A stretch of 64,000 bases of DNA from Ornithodoros turicata. Lineage: Eukaryota; Arthropoda; Arachnida; Ixodida; Argasidae. Below, piece by piece: positions 1 to 10,179 of the stretch. The position numbers and the translations under genes are program-made. The DNA lies in contig NC_088203.1 of the NCBI RefSeq assembly GCF_037126465.1, positions 98,022,668-98,086,667 of the forward strand, written 5' to 3'. Below the pieces are notes generated by a model. That model searched no databases. It saw only the letters and a list, made by a program, of their open reading frames with translations, and was not told the origin of the DNA. Numbering within the stretch: the stretch's first letter is position 1; every line of letters starts with the position of its first letter.

Positions 1-1195
1 GGGGCCCGTCCTGTGCTGACCTCCATCGTGTGCACTGCTCCCTGTTGCTTGGCGTTATGCGCTATAGCCTGCCTGTCCTTTATGGGCTCTCCAACACTCA
101 CGAGCGGGAGCTGCTCAATATTCAAGCCAGAAGTCTCCGTCTCTGTTTGGGAGTGCCAAAGACAACCGAAACCTTCTCTGTTTTGGCGGAGGCACGCGAG
201 CCATCGGTGCTTATTATTCGCGATAGTGTCGCCTTACACGCGTACACACGTTATCTTGTCCGCCATCCAGCCCATTACCTCTGTGACATTGCGCAACGTT
301 ATCCCGCATCTGCATTCGGTCAAGCTATTTGCCGTTTACGAAGCAACATCCCCTCAACTTCCGCCCGGACCTCCTTTGCGCCACCCATGTGGACACTTCA
401 CTACCCCACTGTACAAACGTCAATTCCGGGTCTTAGGAAAAAGAAGGTTGTGCCAACAGTTGTGGCCTGCCAACTGACCTTGTTCCACATCTACAGTCAC
501 CACATCTACAGTCACCACCGGCATCGAACCCAAATATACACCGATGCTTCAGTCTCTCTAGTTGGGTCGTCTGCTGCCTTCTGCGTCCCAGAGGATGGAG
601 CTGAGCACGGCTTCAAGCTCCCTCTTATGTCATCTGCTGAGGCCGAGGCATTCGCACTACTGGCCGCTTTGAGACATGTCTCCTCGTGTGCGCCCAGGGC
701 CTGGTCGGTCCTCACCGACAGTAAAGTTGCTCTGGAGGCGCTGGCCTCTTACTCTGCCGCAGTCATCAGTGACACCTACACCACTATCATCGCCCTGCAC
801 TCTGAACTTGTATCACTGGGACACGAAGTGGTGTTCCAATGGATTCCGAGCCATGTCGGAATTTCAGGCAATGATCGTGCTAACGCTCTTGCTCGGCAAG
901 CCCACGACGCTGAGCAACCAACTGTCTTTCCCCTTGCGCACTCTATGTGCCAGCTGAAAATCCGCCGCTTCACTGCCAACCGCACACAGCTCTTTCAGCA
1001 AGAAGCTATACGAACCAATGCCTTCCTTAAATCCATTGACCCTTTAATGACATATGCTGTGCCTGGCCGCATCCCGCGCATCGAGGAATCGCTGCTTCAT
1101 CGGCTGCGGCTGAATGTGGCTCGAACTCCTCTCCTCCTATTTAAGATGAATCAGCACCCATCACCTCTTTGCCCAACGTGCAACGTAGAAGCCGA
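1..1195 (+). pseudogene. Element A: 3' half of I-group LINE ORF2 (RT C-terminus and RNase H), interrupted
   Basis: The reading frame from the window edge encodes the end of a non-LTR reverse transcriptase polyprotein followed by an RNase H domain: YTDAS near 537, an acidic EAEAFALL segment near 640, LTDSK near 711 and WIPSHVGISGNDRANALA near 840-890. It is colinear with ORF2 of the intact element at 2710-6426 (for example YSLPVLYGLS against YSLPVLHGLS). The last RNase H acidic position, RAD in the relative, reads RAN here, so a catalytic residue may be lost. The frame runs into unrelated sequence at about 1195, inside the CCHC finger after CNVEAE. The missing finger half and C-terminus resume at 6980 (DVPHILIACQRYEDH). 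The copy is therefore split by insertion of element B, and its 5' part lies outside the window. Confidence 0.9.
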
Positions 1196-1301
1196 AGAAG
1201 AAGAAGAAGCTCGTACTGTACGGACGTGTTCCTTTGCTGCTCTTCTTATTTTGGTTTCCAAAGCCACCTTTCAACGAAAGCAGATATTTCTACCTGTTTT
1301 C

Positions 1302-2744
1302 ATGGATGCAGGCGGAGGGCGCCGCCGTGTCCTTCGAGGGCGCAGCGGCAGCTGTTCGCCGCGCTTGCACTTGCCTGACAGAAGTCGGTCTCCGGTGAAT
1401 AGAAGCTCGGCCACCGGCCTGGAGGGCGGTGACCGTCTACCAGCCGTGGTACCCACACCACAAACCTCCCAAACGGAGATTCTGAACGACGAGCTCGGCC
1501 ACGTCACCGGTATCCTTCAAGATAAATGTTGCGTGGAAGATATGCAAGTCGCTGAAGACAATGGTGAGAAGCCATTCCAAGTCGTCACGTACCGGAAAAG
1601 CCGACCGGGTGGCATCCCAGTCGTCTTCAGATGTGCGACAGAGTCGGATTCATTCTGGCAGGTTGACCCCAACCTCATAGCAAGAGAGATCTTGAAGGCT
1701 ACTCAAGAAAAAGTGAGGCACAACCGTATCAACAAGCACGGTACTCTCATCGTCCACGTGTCCTCTGAACAGTCTGCCCGCAGCCTGGTCGCACTACGAT
1801 CACTTGCTGGAGTCTCTGTTCATCCCTACATCCCAGAATCCTATCTGCGCGCGATGGGACGCATATTTAAAGTTCCGCGCCGATACAGCGAAGAACAGCT
1901 TCTAGAATATCTGAAGCCCAGCGGAGTCCTTCGTGTAAAGAGAGAAGTGGCATATACCCGCGAGAGCGATGGTTCCGCCAACGAAATCGTCAAATCCAGT
2001 GTCCTCCTAACGTTCCAGCCTGGGCTCGCGCTCCCCCCGGAAGTCTGCATGGGATTCTCCTGCTACCCGGTGTCAGAGTACGTTGAGCCGCCAGTTCAAT
2101 GCTTCAAATGTCAAAGGTACGGCCATTATGCCCGAAATTGCCGCGGACCCCTGCGGTGCAAGGTGTGTTCCGGTCCCCATGACTTCAAAGACTGTACGGC
2201 AAAGCGCGAGCCCAAATGCGCAAACTGCACCGGACCCCATACTGCCACCTATCGAGCTTGTAGGGTTGCTAAGGCGGCAATGGCCAGTCATCGACGGAGA
2301 GTCTTGTGCGAACGGACAATCTCACCTCCTCTTGTCAATAACCGGTCGCAGCTTGATTTTCTGCACCATCCTGAACCTCACTTCCCGAGCCTTTCAAGTA
2401 CCAGTCAACAGCCTCAGGTTGGAAACAAGAAATTAAATAAAACATTCGCCTCCGTCGCCAGGAAGGCTCAGATGGTCACGTGTGCTTCGCCACCCCAAAC
2501 GCCCTCAAAGGAACATGAACCGATGCAATCTGTGACTGGATCTCAGCGTCAAACTTGCTGTCAGCCAGCGCTCCAAAGTCACGACAATGTCTTCGGTTCC
2601 GTCCTCACTATGCTGTTCGCAGCACTACGTGCCATCGTTCATCGGATTCCCTTAGCATCCGATCTACCGGAGGTCAGAGCAGTGCTTGCTCTCGAACCAC
2701 TTCTGAACAATGGTGCCTCCACTTTGGTACCCCGGAATGCCTAA
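1302..2744 (+). CDS. LINE ORF1, gag-like nucleic-acid-binding protein
   Basis: About 480 residues from the ATG at 1302 (MDAGGGRRRV). I chose this start because sequence upstream of 1196 belongs to element A, so the longer open frame from base 30 is a fusion artefact. Residues about 90-260 form a conserved gag-like region (GTLIVHVSS, GRIFKVPRRYSEEQLLEYL) known in I/Jockey-type ORF1 proteins. Three zinc knuckles follow from residue about 266: CFKCQRYGHYARNC, CKVCSGPHDFKDC and CANCTGPHTATYRAC. The tail is polar and low in complexity. The family binds element RNA to form the RNP that carries ORF2 protein. The stop TAA (2742-2744) overlaps a possible ORF2 start, suggesting coupled translation. Confidence 0.88.
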   Translation: MDAGGGRRRVLRGRSGSCSPRLHLPDRSRSPVNRSSATGLEGGDRLPAVVPTPQTSQTEILNDELGHVTGILQDKCCVEDMQVAEDNGEKPFQVVTYRKSRPGGIPVVFRCATESDSFWQVDPNLIAREILKATQEKVRHNRINKHGTLIVHVSSEQSARSLVALRSLAGVSVHPYIPESYLRAMGRIFKVPRRYSEEQLLEYLKPSGVLRVKREVAYTRESDGSANEIVKSSVLLTFQPGLALPPEVCMGFSCYPVSEYVEPPVQCFKCQRYGHYARNCRGPLRCKVCSGPHDFKDCTAKREPKCANCTGPHTATYRACRVAKAAMASHRRRVLCERTISPPLVNNRSQLDFLHHPEPHFPSLSSTSQQPQVGNKKLNKTFASVARKAQMVTCASPPQTPSKEHEPMQSVTGSQRQTCCQPALQSHDNVFGSVLTMLFAALRAIVHRIPLASDLPEVRAVLALEPLLNNGASTLVPRNA

Positions 2745-5700
2745 TAGGACAACGACCCTGTCAGCGCTTCGATATCACCAAGCAACAGTCTTTCAATGGA
2801 ACGCAAGGGGTCTGCAGTCGAAGTTGTCCGATTTCCGCCAGTTTGTGTGGCGACACAAATTCCCCCTCATGTGCATATCTGAATGCGGCATTACCGAGGA
2901 ATTTCGTTTGTCGGAATATGTCACCTTCGTTTCCGAGCCCCTTGGAAGAAGAAGCAGAGCAGCGCTCTTCGTGCGCTCCGATATACCTGCAATACAAAAC
3001 CGCGTGCGGATAACAGGGTCTGGCGAATACGTATGCTGTACTGTTCGTTTGGCTTCTCTTGACATCACTGTCGTCTCCTTATACATCCCGCCGGCAACTA
3101 ATTACAATGTGGATGACTTGGGCGCACTACTGGACAGCATTCCCTCTCCGTATGTCGTCTGTGGGGACTTCAACGCCCATAACATCATCTGGGGCAGTAC
3201 ACGCTCGGATACGAGAGGGGAGAGGCTTGCTGCCCTGTTTCAAGAACGGGATCTTAGGCTTCTCAATGATGGCTCCCCTACTTTTATACAAGGAGCACTA
3301 CTTTCATCGTGCTTGGACCTAACAGCCGTGTCTGCATCGATAGAGCATCGTTTCACCTGGTGCGTTGACGTAGACACGCTCGGGAGTGACCACCTGCCCA
3401 TACTGCTTAACATCCGTGGCGCCCGCCGGCCCCGCGCTAGTCACTGCATCAAGCGGACCAACTGGGAGAGTTACAGGACTGCTCTCGAATCCACTCTCGC
3501 CGCCAATACGCCCGACAGTGAAAGTGGCTTTTCTCGGGCAATCACTGATGCAGCGAAATTAGCTACAAGCGTTATCCGCGTCCCCGTCCATTTTTCTGCG
3601 GTTGATGCCGAATATGAGAGGCTCCGCGCCATTCGTCGTCGCGCCGAGCGCAGAGCACGTCGCACCCAACTTCCAACTCACCAAGCTGAAGCTCGACGGA
3701 TCCAGAAGGCAATTCAAAGGCGTCTACGTAAGTTAGCGCGCGACCGCTGGCGGAACTTCGCTGCATCTTTGTCACCCCGTACACCCATGTCTCGTATATG
3801 GACCGTGCTCAGGGGGCTTTCTGCCCCAGTTGCTCAGCGGAACCCATTCCTATCGTTATCACTAGCTTCCGGGCGCTCAGTTCTGCAGATTGCTGAAGAG
3901 TACTGCGCACGTCTCACCACGCTCTCAGCCTCTGCGCTGTCTTCTGCACGTGATATCCCTATCGTGCTGGATTCCTCTTCAGACCCTGCCTTGGACGTAC
4001 CTTTCTCGCTTGTTGAGCTTGAATCTGCCCTGAGGAATTCCCCCCAGCACACCTCGCCTGGAGCTGACCAGGTGACGTACAAAGCCCTTCGGAATCTCCC
4101 CTTATGTGGGCGTCAGCTCCTCTTGAGGCTCTTTAACAGAACCTGGCGGACAGGTGAAGTTCCACGCGGATGGAAAACTGCAATGGTTGTTCCTCTTCTG
4201 AAACCAGGCAGGTCACCGCATAATATTGATTCCTTTCGCCCGATTGCCCTCACAAGCTGCGTTGCGAAGACAATGGAGCGCATGGTCTTCCGCCGCTTGA
4301 ACTGGTACCTGGAGAGCACGCGGTTTTTTCCTGAGGTGATGGCAGGATTTCGTCAGGGACGTTCAGCAATTGACAACGTACTCGATCTCGTCGCTGAAGT
4401 CCAACAAGCAAAGGCTGAAGGCAACCTCACCGGTGCAGTTTTTCTCGACGTAGAGAAAGCTTATGACAACGTGTTGCACAGCACCATCCTCGCGACGCTA
4501 CAAGAGGCAGAAATAGGAGGTTGCGCCGCCTCATGGATCCAGGACTTTCTAGCTGACCGACGCATCTTCGTGCGCACAATGGAAGGTGACACCGCTTTCC
4601 ATCCAGTCCGTCGTGGTGTCCCACAGGGAAGTGTATTGAGCCCTCTCCTCTTTAATGTTATAATGGCTTCGCTTCCCGCCCAGCTTCGTGATCATACCCG
4701 CATCACTTTGTACGCAGACGACATCTGCATATGGACCTCTGCCACCCGTCGAGACACCGTCCAACGCCGGTTACAATGCGCCTTGGATTCTATTGTAGAA
4801 TACCTTGCCGACCGAGGCTTATCGGTCTCTCCTGCTAAGACCGTTGCCATGGCTTTCACCCGACGCTCATTCCAAAGGTATCCATTGTTCGTCAGTGGGA
4901 CACCGCTGGACTTTGTGCCTCATTGCAAGTACCTTGGCGTGACATTAGACAGAGGCATGACGTGGTCCCGGCATGTGAAAACAATAGCCACCAAGACCAG
5001 CGGTTTTGTAAATGCTTTACGTTGCATTGCTGGATCGTCGTGGGGCCCTTCATGCGCTGACCTCCGTCACGTGCACACAGCGTTGATTCTGGGCACATTG
5101 CGGTATAGCCTGCCTGTTCTACACGGCCTCAGCATATCCGGAGAGCGTGAGCTTCTCAATATTCAGGCCCGAAGCCTCCGTGTCTGTTTGGGAGTTCCCA
5201 GAACGACAGAGACCTATTCTGTCCTGGCAGAAGCACGCGAAACTCCAGCAGGCGTCCTACGAGACGTGGAAACTCTCCGGATATATGCACGGTATCTCAC
5301 ACAGCATCCTTACCATCATCTTCGGCTCATTGATATTGACTGTCCGGACTCCAGCATTGGTATTGCTGTTGACCGCCTGAGAGTGCACCTCCCCACCACG
5401 CCATCAGTGCTTTCCTATGCCCCGCCGATGTGGACTCTTCGCAGGCCTCCTGTATGTGATCACATTCCTGGTCTTCTGAAGAAAAACGCTGTACCTCCCG
5501 TTGTTGCTCACCAACTTACACTGGAGCACCTTAACTTAGCGTACTCTCAACGACTCCCTGTGTACACTGACGGATCAGTGTCTCAAGGCGGATCTACTGC
5601 AGCCTTTTATATGCCAAATGAAAACCTTGAAGTGGCGCACAAGCTCCCCTACGAAACGTCATCTACAGAGTCCGAGCTCTTCGCCATACTGACAGCGTTG

Positions 5701-6426
5701 AACCACATAGCGGTATCACCGCCTGGCGCTTGGGTTGTGTTCACGGACAGTAAGGTGGCGCTAGAAGTTCTAGCAAATTACTGTTCCAGAACAATCGGCG
5801 GCCTAGATACCATGATAGTCGCAATATACAACCGACTTCTATCCTTTGGTCATAGCCTGTGTTTCCAATGGGTACCCAGTCACACCGGCCTGCACGGAAA
5901 CACCCGCGCAGACGCCTTAGCACGTCGGGCACATGGGGACGGCACCTCCAGTAACTGTCTCCTACCACTTTCAGCCTCATCGTGTCGGTTACAGACACAG
6001 CGACTCCGTTATAACGGCACTCGGCAGTTTCAAGAGGACGCTGTCCGACTGAACGACCATCTCCGATCTATCGACCCGTCGATGGATTTCGTTGCCACAC
6101 ACCACTGCTCGCGTCAAGAAGCGTCCATTCTACACCGACTACGCCTTAATGTCGCCAGGACACCTCTACTCCTCTGTAAAATGGGTCTTCTCCAGTCGCC
6201 CAAATGCCCCACTTGCGCTGTTGAAGCTGATGTGCCACACCTTCTCCTCGACTGTCACAGATTCGACACCTCTCGAGCCACGCTGAGACGACGCCTACTC
6301 GAGCTGCGGTGCACGGACTTTTCTCTGGCCACTCTGCTCGGCCCAGTACGAGATCACACACAGCAGTCTGTGACCAAAGCAGTGCTGACTTTCTTGAGAG
6401 ACTCAGGTCTGATGAACAGCCTGTGA
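2710..6426 (+). CDS. LINE ORF2: AP-like endonuclease, reverse transcriptase, RNase H
   Basis: 1238 residues, no internal stop. The endonuclease is N-terminal: FQWNARG near residue 31, GDFNAH near 152, SDHLPI near 226. RT motifs follow: FRPIALTSC, FLDVEKAYDNV near 579, RRGVPQGSVLSPLLFN near 635, and the catalytic YADD near 667, then KYLGVTLD. RNase H has YTDGS near 952, TESELFAI near 988, FTDSK near 1011 and HGNTRADALA near 1062, so all four acidic residues are present. A C-terminal CPTCAVEADVPHLLLDC finger lies near 1166. The protein nicks target DNA and reverse-transcribes element RNA in place. A second candidate start is the ATG at 2737, which overlaps the ORF1 stop as ATGCCTAA. Intact length and motifs are consistent with an active copy. 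Confidence 0.95.
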   Translation: MVPPLWYPGMPNRTTTLSALRYHQATVFQWNARGLQSKLSDFRQFVWRHKFPLMCISECGITEEFRLSEYVTFVSEPLGRRSRAALFVRSDIPAIQNRVRITGSGEYVCCTVRLASLDITVVSLYIPPATNYNVDDLGALLDSIPSPYVVCGDFNAHNIIWGSTRSDTRGERLAALFQERDLRLLNDGSPTFIQGALLSSCLDLTAVSASIEHRFTWCVDVDTLGSDHLPILLNIRGARRPRASHCIKRTNWESYRTALESTLAANTPDSESGFSRAITDAAKLATSVIRVPVHFSAVDAEYERLRAIRRRAERRARRTQLPTHQAEARRIQKAIQRRLRKLARDRWRNFAASLSPRTPMSRIWTVLRGLSAPVAQRNPFLSLSLASGRSVLQIAEEYCARLTTLSASALSSARDIPIVLDSSSDPALDVPFSLVELESALRNSPQHTSPGADQVTYKALRNLPLCGRQLLLRLFNRTWRTGEVPRGWKTAMVVPLLKPGRSPHNIDSFRPIALTSCVAKTMERMVFRRLNWYLESTRFFPEVMAGFRQGRSAIDNVLDLVAEVQQAKAEGNLTGAVFLDVEKAYDNVLHSTILATLQEAEIGGCAASWIQDFLADRRIFVRTMEGDTAFHPVRRGVPQGSVLSPLLFNVIMASLPAQLRDHTRITLYADDICIWTSATRRDTVQRRLQCALDSIVEYLADRGLSVSPAKTVAMAFTRRSFQRYPLFVSGTPLDFVPHCKYLGVTLDRGMTWSRHVKTIATKTSGFVNALRCIAGSSWGPSCADLRHVHTALILGTLRYSLPVLHGLSISGERELLNIQARSLRVCLGVPRTTETYSVLAEARETPAGVLRDVETLRIYARYLTQHPYHHLRLIDIDCPDSSIGIAVDRLRVHLPTTPSVLSYAPPMWTLRRPPVCDHIPGLLKKNAVPPVVAHQLTLEHLNLAYSQRLPVYTDGSVSQGGSTAAFYMPNENLEVAHKLPYETSSTESELFAILTALNHIAVSPPGAWVVFTDSKVALEVLANYCSRTIGGLDTMIVAIYNRLLSFGHSLCFQWVPSHTGLHGNTRADALARRAHGDGTSSNCLLPLSASSCRLQTQRLRYNGTRQFQEDAVRLNDHLRSIDPSMDFVATHHCSRQEASILHRLRLNVARTPLLLCKMGLLQSPKCPTCAVEADVPHLLLDCHRFDTSRATLRRRLLELRCTDFSLATLLGPVRDHTQQSVTKAVLTFLRDSGLMNSL

Positions 6427-6979
6427 ACTCAGTCGTGAAATCTCATTCTTCTTCTGTGCCCCACTCTCACCTTCAACGCATTAACCTCATGCTTTCTTTT
6501 TAAAGTCATCTTCTGTGATTCATCTCATCATTCCTTCACCGTTTGTTAGTCATCTTTTTTGTCATCTTTGTCTTTAATCTACCTCATCCTTCTTTCATCA
6601 TCTGGTAGTTTTTCGTTTTTTCCTACTTCTTTTTCTTTTTCTTTATTTCTTATTTCGTAATTTTCTTTATTTATTTATTTATTTCTTTTTCTTACTTTTT
6701 TTTCCTTTTCTTTATTTCTTTTTTCTTAATTTTCTTTCTTTATTTATTTCTTTTTCTTACGTCTTTATTTCTTATTTCTTTATTTTATTTATTTATTTAT
6801 TTATTTCTTATTCCTTCTTATTTCTTTCTTTCTTTCTTTAATTCTTATCTTTTCTTTTTATTTATTTATTATTATTTCTTATTTCTGGAATAGCAAGCCG
6901 ACGTCCCGTTTGGCTGACCTTTCCCCGTTTTTTTTCTCTTTTTGTCTAATAAACATATTCCCCCCCCCCCCCCCCCCCC
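6427..6979 (+). other. 3' UTR of element B with pyrimidine tract and poly(C) tail
   Basis: After the ORF2 stop the UTR passes through a long TTTCT/TTTAT-rich microsatellite (about 6600-6890). The conserved 3' terminus follows: GGAATAGCAAGCCGAC, TGGCTGACCTTTCC, then AATAAACATATT and about 20 C. The same terminus ends element A at 7262-7334 and recurs as isolated short copies across the window, so it is probably the part recognised by the RT during priming. AATAAA sits a few bases before the C run, where a poly(A) would normally be expected. Confidence 0.85.
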
Positions 6980-7334
6980 GATGTGCCACACATTCTCATT
7001 GCCTGTCAGCGGTACGAAGACCACCGATCGAGTCTCCGGCGCCGCCTTGCTCATCTAGGCTACCGAGAGCTTTCCCTCGCGGTGCTACTTGGCCCTACCC
7101 AGCACGCTGAAGTCTCGTCTGCGCTGACACGATTCCTTCGGGAATCTAAACTCCTGGGCATTCTCTGATGCGCAACGATTAGTGAAGGAGCTGTTTCTTC
7201 TGTATTTTTTGGTAATTTTCTGTATCCCAGCTGTTTTCTTCTGTTTGCTTGAAAGCATTAGGGAATAGCAAGCCCACACCGTGGCTAACCTTTCCCTTTC
7301 CTTTTTTCTTACTTTGCATTAAACATATTCCCCC
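6980..7334 (+). pseudogene. Element A continued: ORF2 C-terminus and 3' UTR
   Basis: Translation resumes the interrupted finger and tail of element A (DVPHILIACQRYEDH ... LLGPTQHAEVSSALTRFLRESKLLGIL, stop near 7168), matching the C-terminus of the intact ORF2 (LLGPVRDHTQQSVTKAVLTFLRDSGL). A short UTR with GGAATAGCAAGCCCAC, TGGCTAACCTTTCC and ATTAAACATATTCCCCC then ends directly on satellite DNA. The satellite begins partway through a monomer, which suggests that element A itself inserted into the satellite array. Confidence 0.85.
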
Positions 7335-9996
7335 TATGTGTGCGGGTATTATCCATGCTTTTCGTTAAATATGTGGGATTCTGCACTGTAATGGGATACT
7401 GTGGGACTGGCAATCTTGATTGCGATATACTGGGACTATAAGCGTGTCTATGGGTATTCCCCCTGCTTTTCATTAAAAAGGCGGGGTTTTGCACTAATGG
7501 GATACGCGGAACTGTCAATCTTGATTACGGTATTTTGAGACAATTCCCATGTCTACGGGTATTGCACATGCTTTTCATTAATAATGCGGTTTTCTGCACC
7601 ATAATGGGATACTGTGGGACGGTCGATCTGGATTGCGGTATCGTAGGACTATTCCCATGTCTACGTATTTTACCCACGGTTTTGATTAAACATACGGGTT
7701 TCTGTACCGTAATGGGATACAGTGGGACCGTCAACCTTGCTTGCGATATTGTGGGACTATTCACATGCGTGCTTGTATTACCCATGCTTTTCATTAAATA
7801 TGCGGGTTTCTGCACCTTAATGCGATACTGTTGGACTGTCGATCTTGATTACGATATCCTGGGACTATATGCATGTCTATGGGTATTCCCCTTGCTTTCA
7901 ATTAAAAACACGGTTATTCGCACTGTAATGGGATATTGCGGGTCTGTTAATCTGGATTACGATATTGTTGGACTATTTCAGTGTCTAGGGTATTACCCAT
8001 GCTTTTCATTCAAAATGCGGGTTTCTGCAGTATAACGGGATACTGTGGGACTGTCTGTCTGGTTTAGGATCTTGTGGGACTACTCCCATGTGTGCGGGTA
8101 TTACCCATGCTTTTCATTAATTATGCGAATTTCTGCACTGTAATGGAATACTGTGATCAGATAGACAGTCCCATAGTATCCCATTACAGTGCAGAAACCC
8201 TCATTTTGAATTAAAAGCATGGGTAATACCCGTAGACATGAAAATAGTTCCACACTATCGTGATCCAAATTGACAGATCCACAGAATCCTATTACAGCGC
8301 AAAAACGCGCGTTTTTAATTAAAAGCACGGGGAATACCTGTAGACGTGGGAATAGCCCCGCAATATCGTAATCAGGATTGACAGTCCCAGAGTATCCAAT
8401 TACAGTGCAGGAACCCGCGTTTTTAATGAAAACCATTGGTAAAATCCGTAGACATGGGAATAGTCCCACAATACCGCTGTCCAGATTGAGAGTCCCACAG
8501 TATCCCATTAGCGCGTCCAAAACCCGCGTTTTTAATGAAAAGCACGGGGAATACCCATAGACATGCTTATAGTCCCAGGATATTGTAATCAAGATTGCCA
8601 GTCCCACAGTATCCCATTACAGTGCAGAAACGCACATATTTAATGAAAAGCATGGGTAATACCCGCGCACATGGGAATAGTCCCACAATATCCTAAACCA
8701 GATAGAAAATCCCACAGTATCCCGTTATACTGCAGAAACTTGCATTTTGAATGAAAAGCATGGGTAATACCCATAGACACGGAAATAGTCCCACAATATC
8801 GTAATCCAGATTGACAGACCCGCAGTATGCCATTACAGTGCAAATAACCACGTTTTAAATGGAAAGGAAGTGGAATACCCGTAGACATGCATATAGTACC
8901 AGGATATCGTGATCAAAATCAACAGTCCCACAGTATCCCGTTACGGTGCAGAAACTCGAATATTTAACGAAAAGCATAGGTAATACCCGCACACATGGGA
9001 ATAGTCCCACAATATCGTAAGCAAGGTTGACAGTCCCACTGTATCCCATTACGGTACAGAAACCCGTATTTTTAATGGAAACCATGGGTAATACTCGTAG
9101 ACATGGGAATAGTCCCACAATACCACAATCCAGATTGACCGTCCCACAGTATCCCATTATGGTGCAGAAACCCGCATTATTAATGAATAGCATGTGCAAT
9201 ACCCGTAGACATGGGAATTGCCTCAAATACCCTAATCAAGATTGACAGTCCCGCAGTATCCCATTAGTGCAAAAACCCGTGTTTTTAATAAAAAGCACGG
9301 GGAATACCCATAGACATGCTTATTGTCCCAGGATATCGTAATCAAGATTGCCAGTCCCACAGTATCCCATTACAGTGCAGAAACTCACATATTTAACGAA
9401 CAGCATGGGTAATACCCGCACACATGGGAATAGTTCCACAATATCCTAAACCAGATAGACAATCCCACAGTATCCCGTTATACTCCAGAAACCTGCATTT
9501 TGAATGAAAAGCATGGGTAATACCCATAGACATGGAAATAGTCCCACAATATCGTAATGAAGATCCACGGTTCCACAGTATCCCATTACAGTGCAGAAAC
9601 CCGCATATCTAATGAAAAGCATGGGCAATATCCGTACACATGGGAATAGTCCCACAATATCGTAATCCATATACACAGTCCCAGTATCCCATTACACAGT
9701 ATCCCATTACAATGCAGAAACCCATGTTTCTAATAAAAGCATATGTAATATCTGTAGGCATGGAAATAGTCCCACAATATCACAATCCAGATTGGCAGTC
9801 CCACAGTATCCCATTACAATGCAGAAACCCACGCTTTTAATGAAAACCATGGGTAATACTCGTAGACATGGGAATAGTCCCACAACACCGTAATCCAGAT
9901 TGACAGTCCCACAGTATCCCGTTATGGTGCAAAAACCCACAATATTAGTGAAAAGCATGTGCAATATGCGTACACATGGGAATTGTCCCAAAATAC
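7335..9996. repeat. 107-108 bp satellite array with seven-variant higher-order repeat and orientation switch
   Basis: About eight monomers run forward from 7335 to about 8155, spaced 105-108 bp by the GCTTTTCATTAA landmark (7357, 7465, 7570, 7679, 7786, 7894, 8001, 8109). From about 8160 to 9996 about seventeen monomers run in the opposite orientation. Characteristic monomer words are GTGGGACTATTCCCATG, CTACGGGTATTACCCATG and CTGCACTGTAATGGGATAC. Monomer variants recur in one fixed order in both orientations, giving a higher-order unit of about 750 bp (seven monomers). Open frames of 70-168 codons on both strands are by-products of the period (108 is divisible by 3), not genes. Confidence 0.93.
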
Positions 9997-10032
9997 ACAC
10001 AAAAAAGTCGTGTAGCCCACACATAATCAGTT

Positions 10033-10179
10033 GGATTAAATTGCATGAGAAACGGATTAAATTATGTGAAATGAGGATTAAAAATAATGAAAGGAGGATT
10101 AATTCCGATGCCAAATGGATTAAATGTCATGGTTTAAGGATTAAAATGTACGACAAGAGGATTAATAACGCCGGAAAAA
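10033..10179 (+). repeat. Seven GGATTA motifs at exact 21-bp spacing
   Basis: GGATTAA starts at 10033, 10054, 10075, 10096, 10117, 10138 and 10159, exactly 21 bp apart each time. The intervening 13-14 bp are not conserved. GGATTA (TAATCC on the other strand) is the core recognised by K50 homeodomains such as Bicoid/Otx; 21 bp is two helical turns. The array lies between the satellite and an RNase H fragment. It may be an eroded minisatellite or a phased binding array. Confidence 0.85.

Larger units (their letters stand above)
1196..6979 (+). mobile_element. Element B: full-length I-group non-LTR retrotransposon
   Basis: A complete LINE of about 5.8 kb: short 5' UTR, ORF1 (gag-like), overlapping ORF2 (endonuclease, RT, RNase H), a pyrimidine-rich 3' UTR and a terminal AATAAACATATT followed by about 20 C. 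Both boundaries are fixed because the host sequence, element A, is recognisable on each side: GTAGAAGCCGA to the left and GATGTGCCACAC to the right rejoin into a continuous CCHC-finger codon run. The target duplication is short and ambiguous (CGA or CCGA, merging with the C tail). Both ORFs are open, so the copy is young and could be competent. RNase H plus an APE-type endonuclease and three gag zinc knuckles fit the I group; the exact clade needs a tree. Confidence 0.92.

Noticed and set aside
30..2744. 904-codon ORF as one gene
   Set aside because: It crosses the A/B insertion junction; the two halves belong to different LINE copies.
7535..9226. ORFs of 123-168 codons on both strands
   Set aside because: Translations of the 108-bp satellite repeat; the period is divisible by three, so frames stay open.
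10033..10179. CRISPR-like array
   Set aside because: Repeats are 7 bp and spacers 14 bp in a eukaryotic context; no cas genes.
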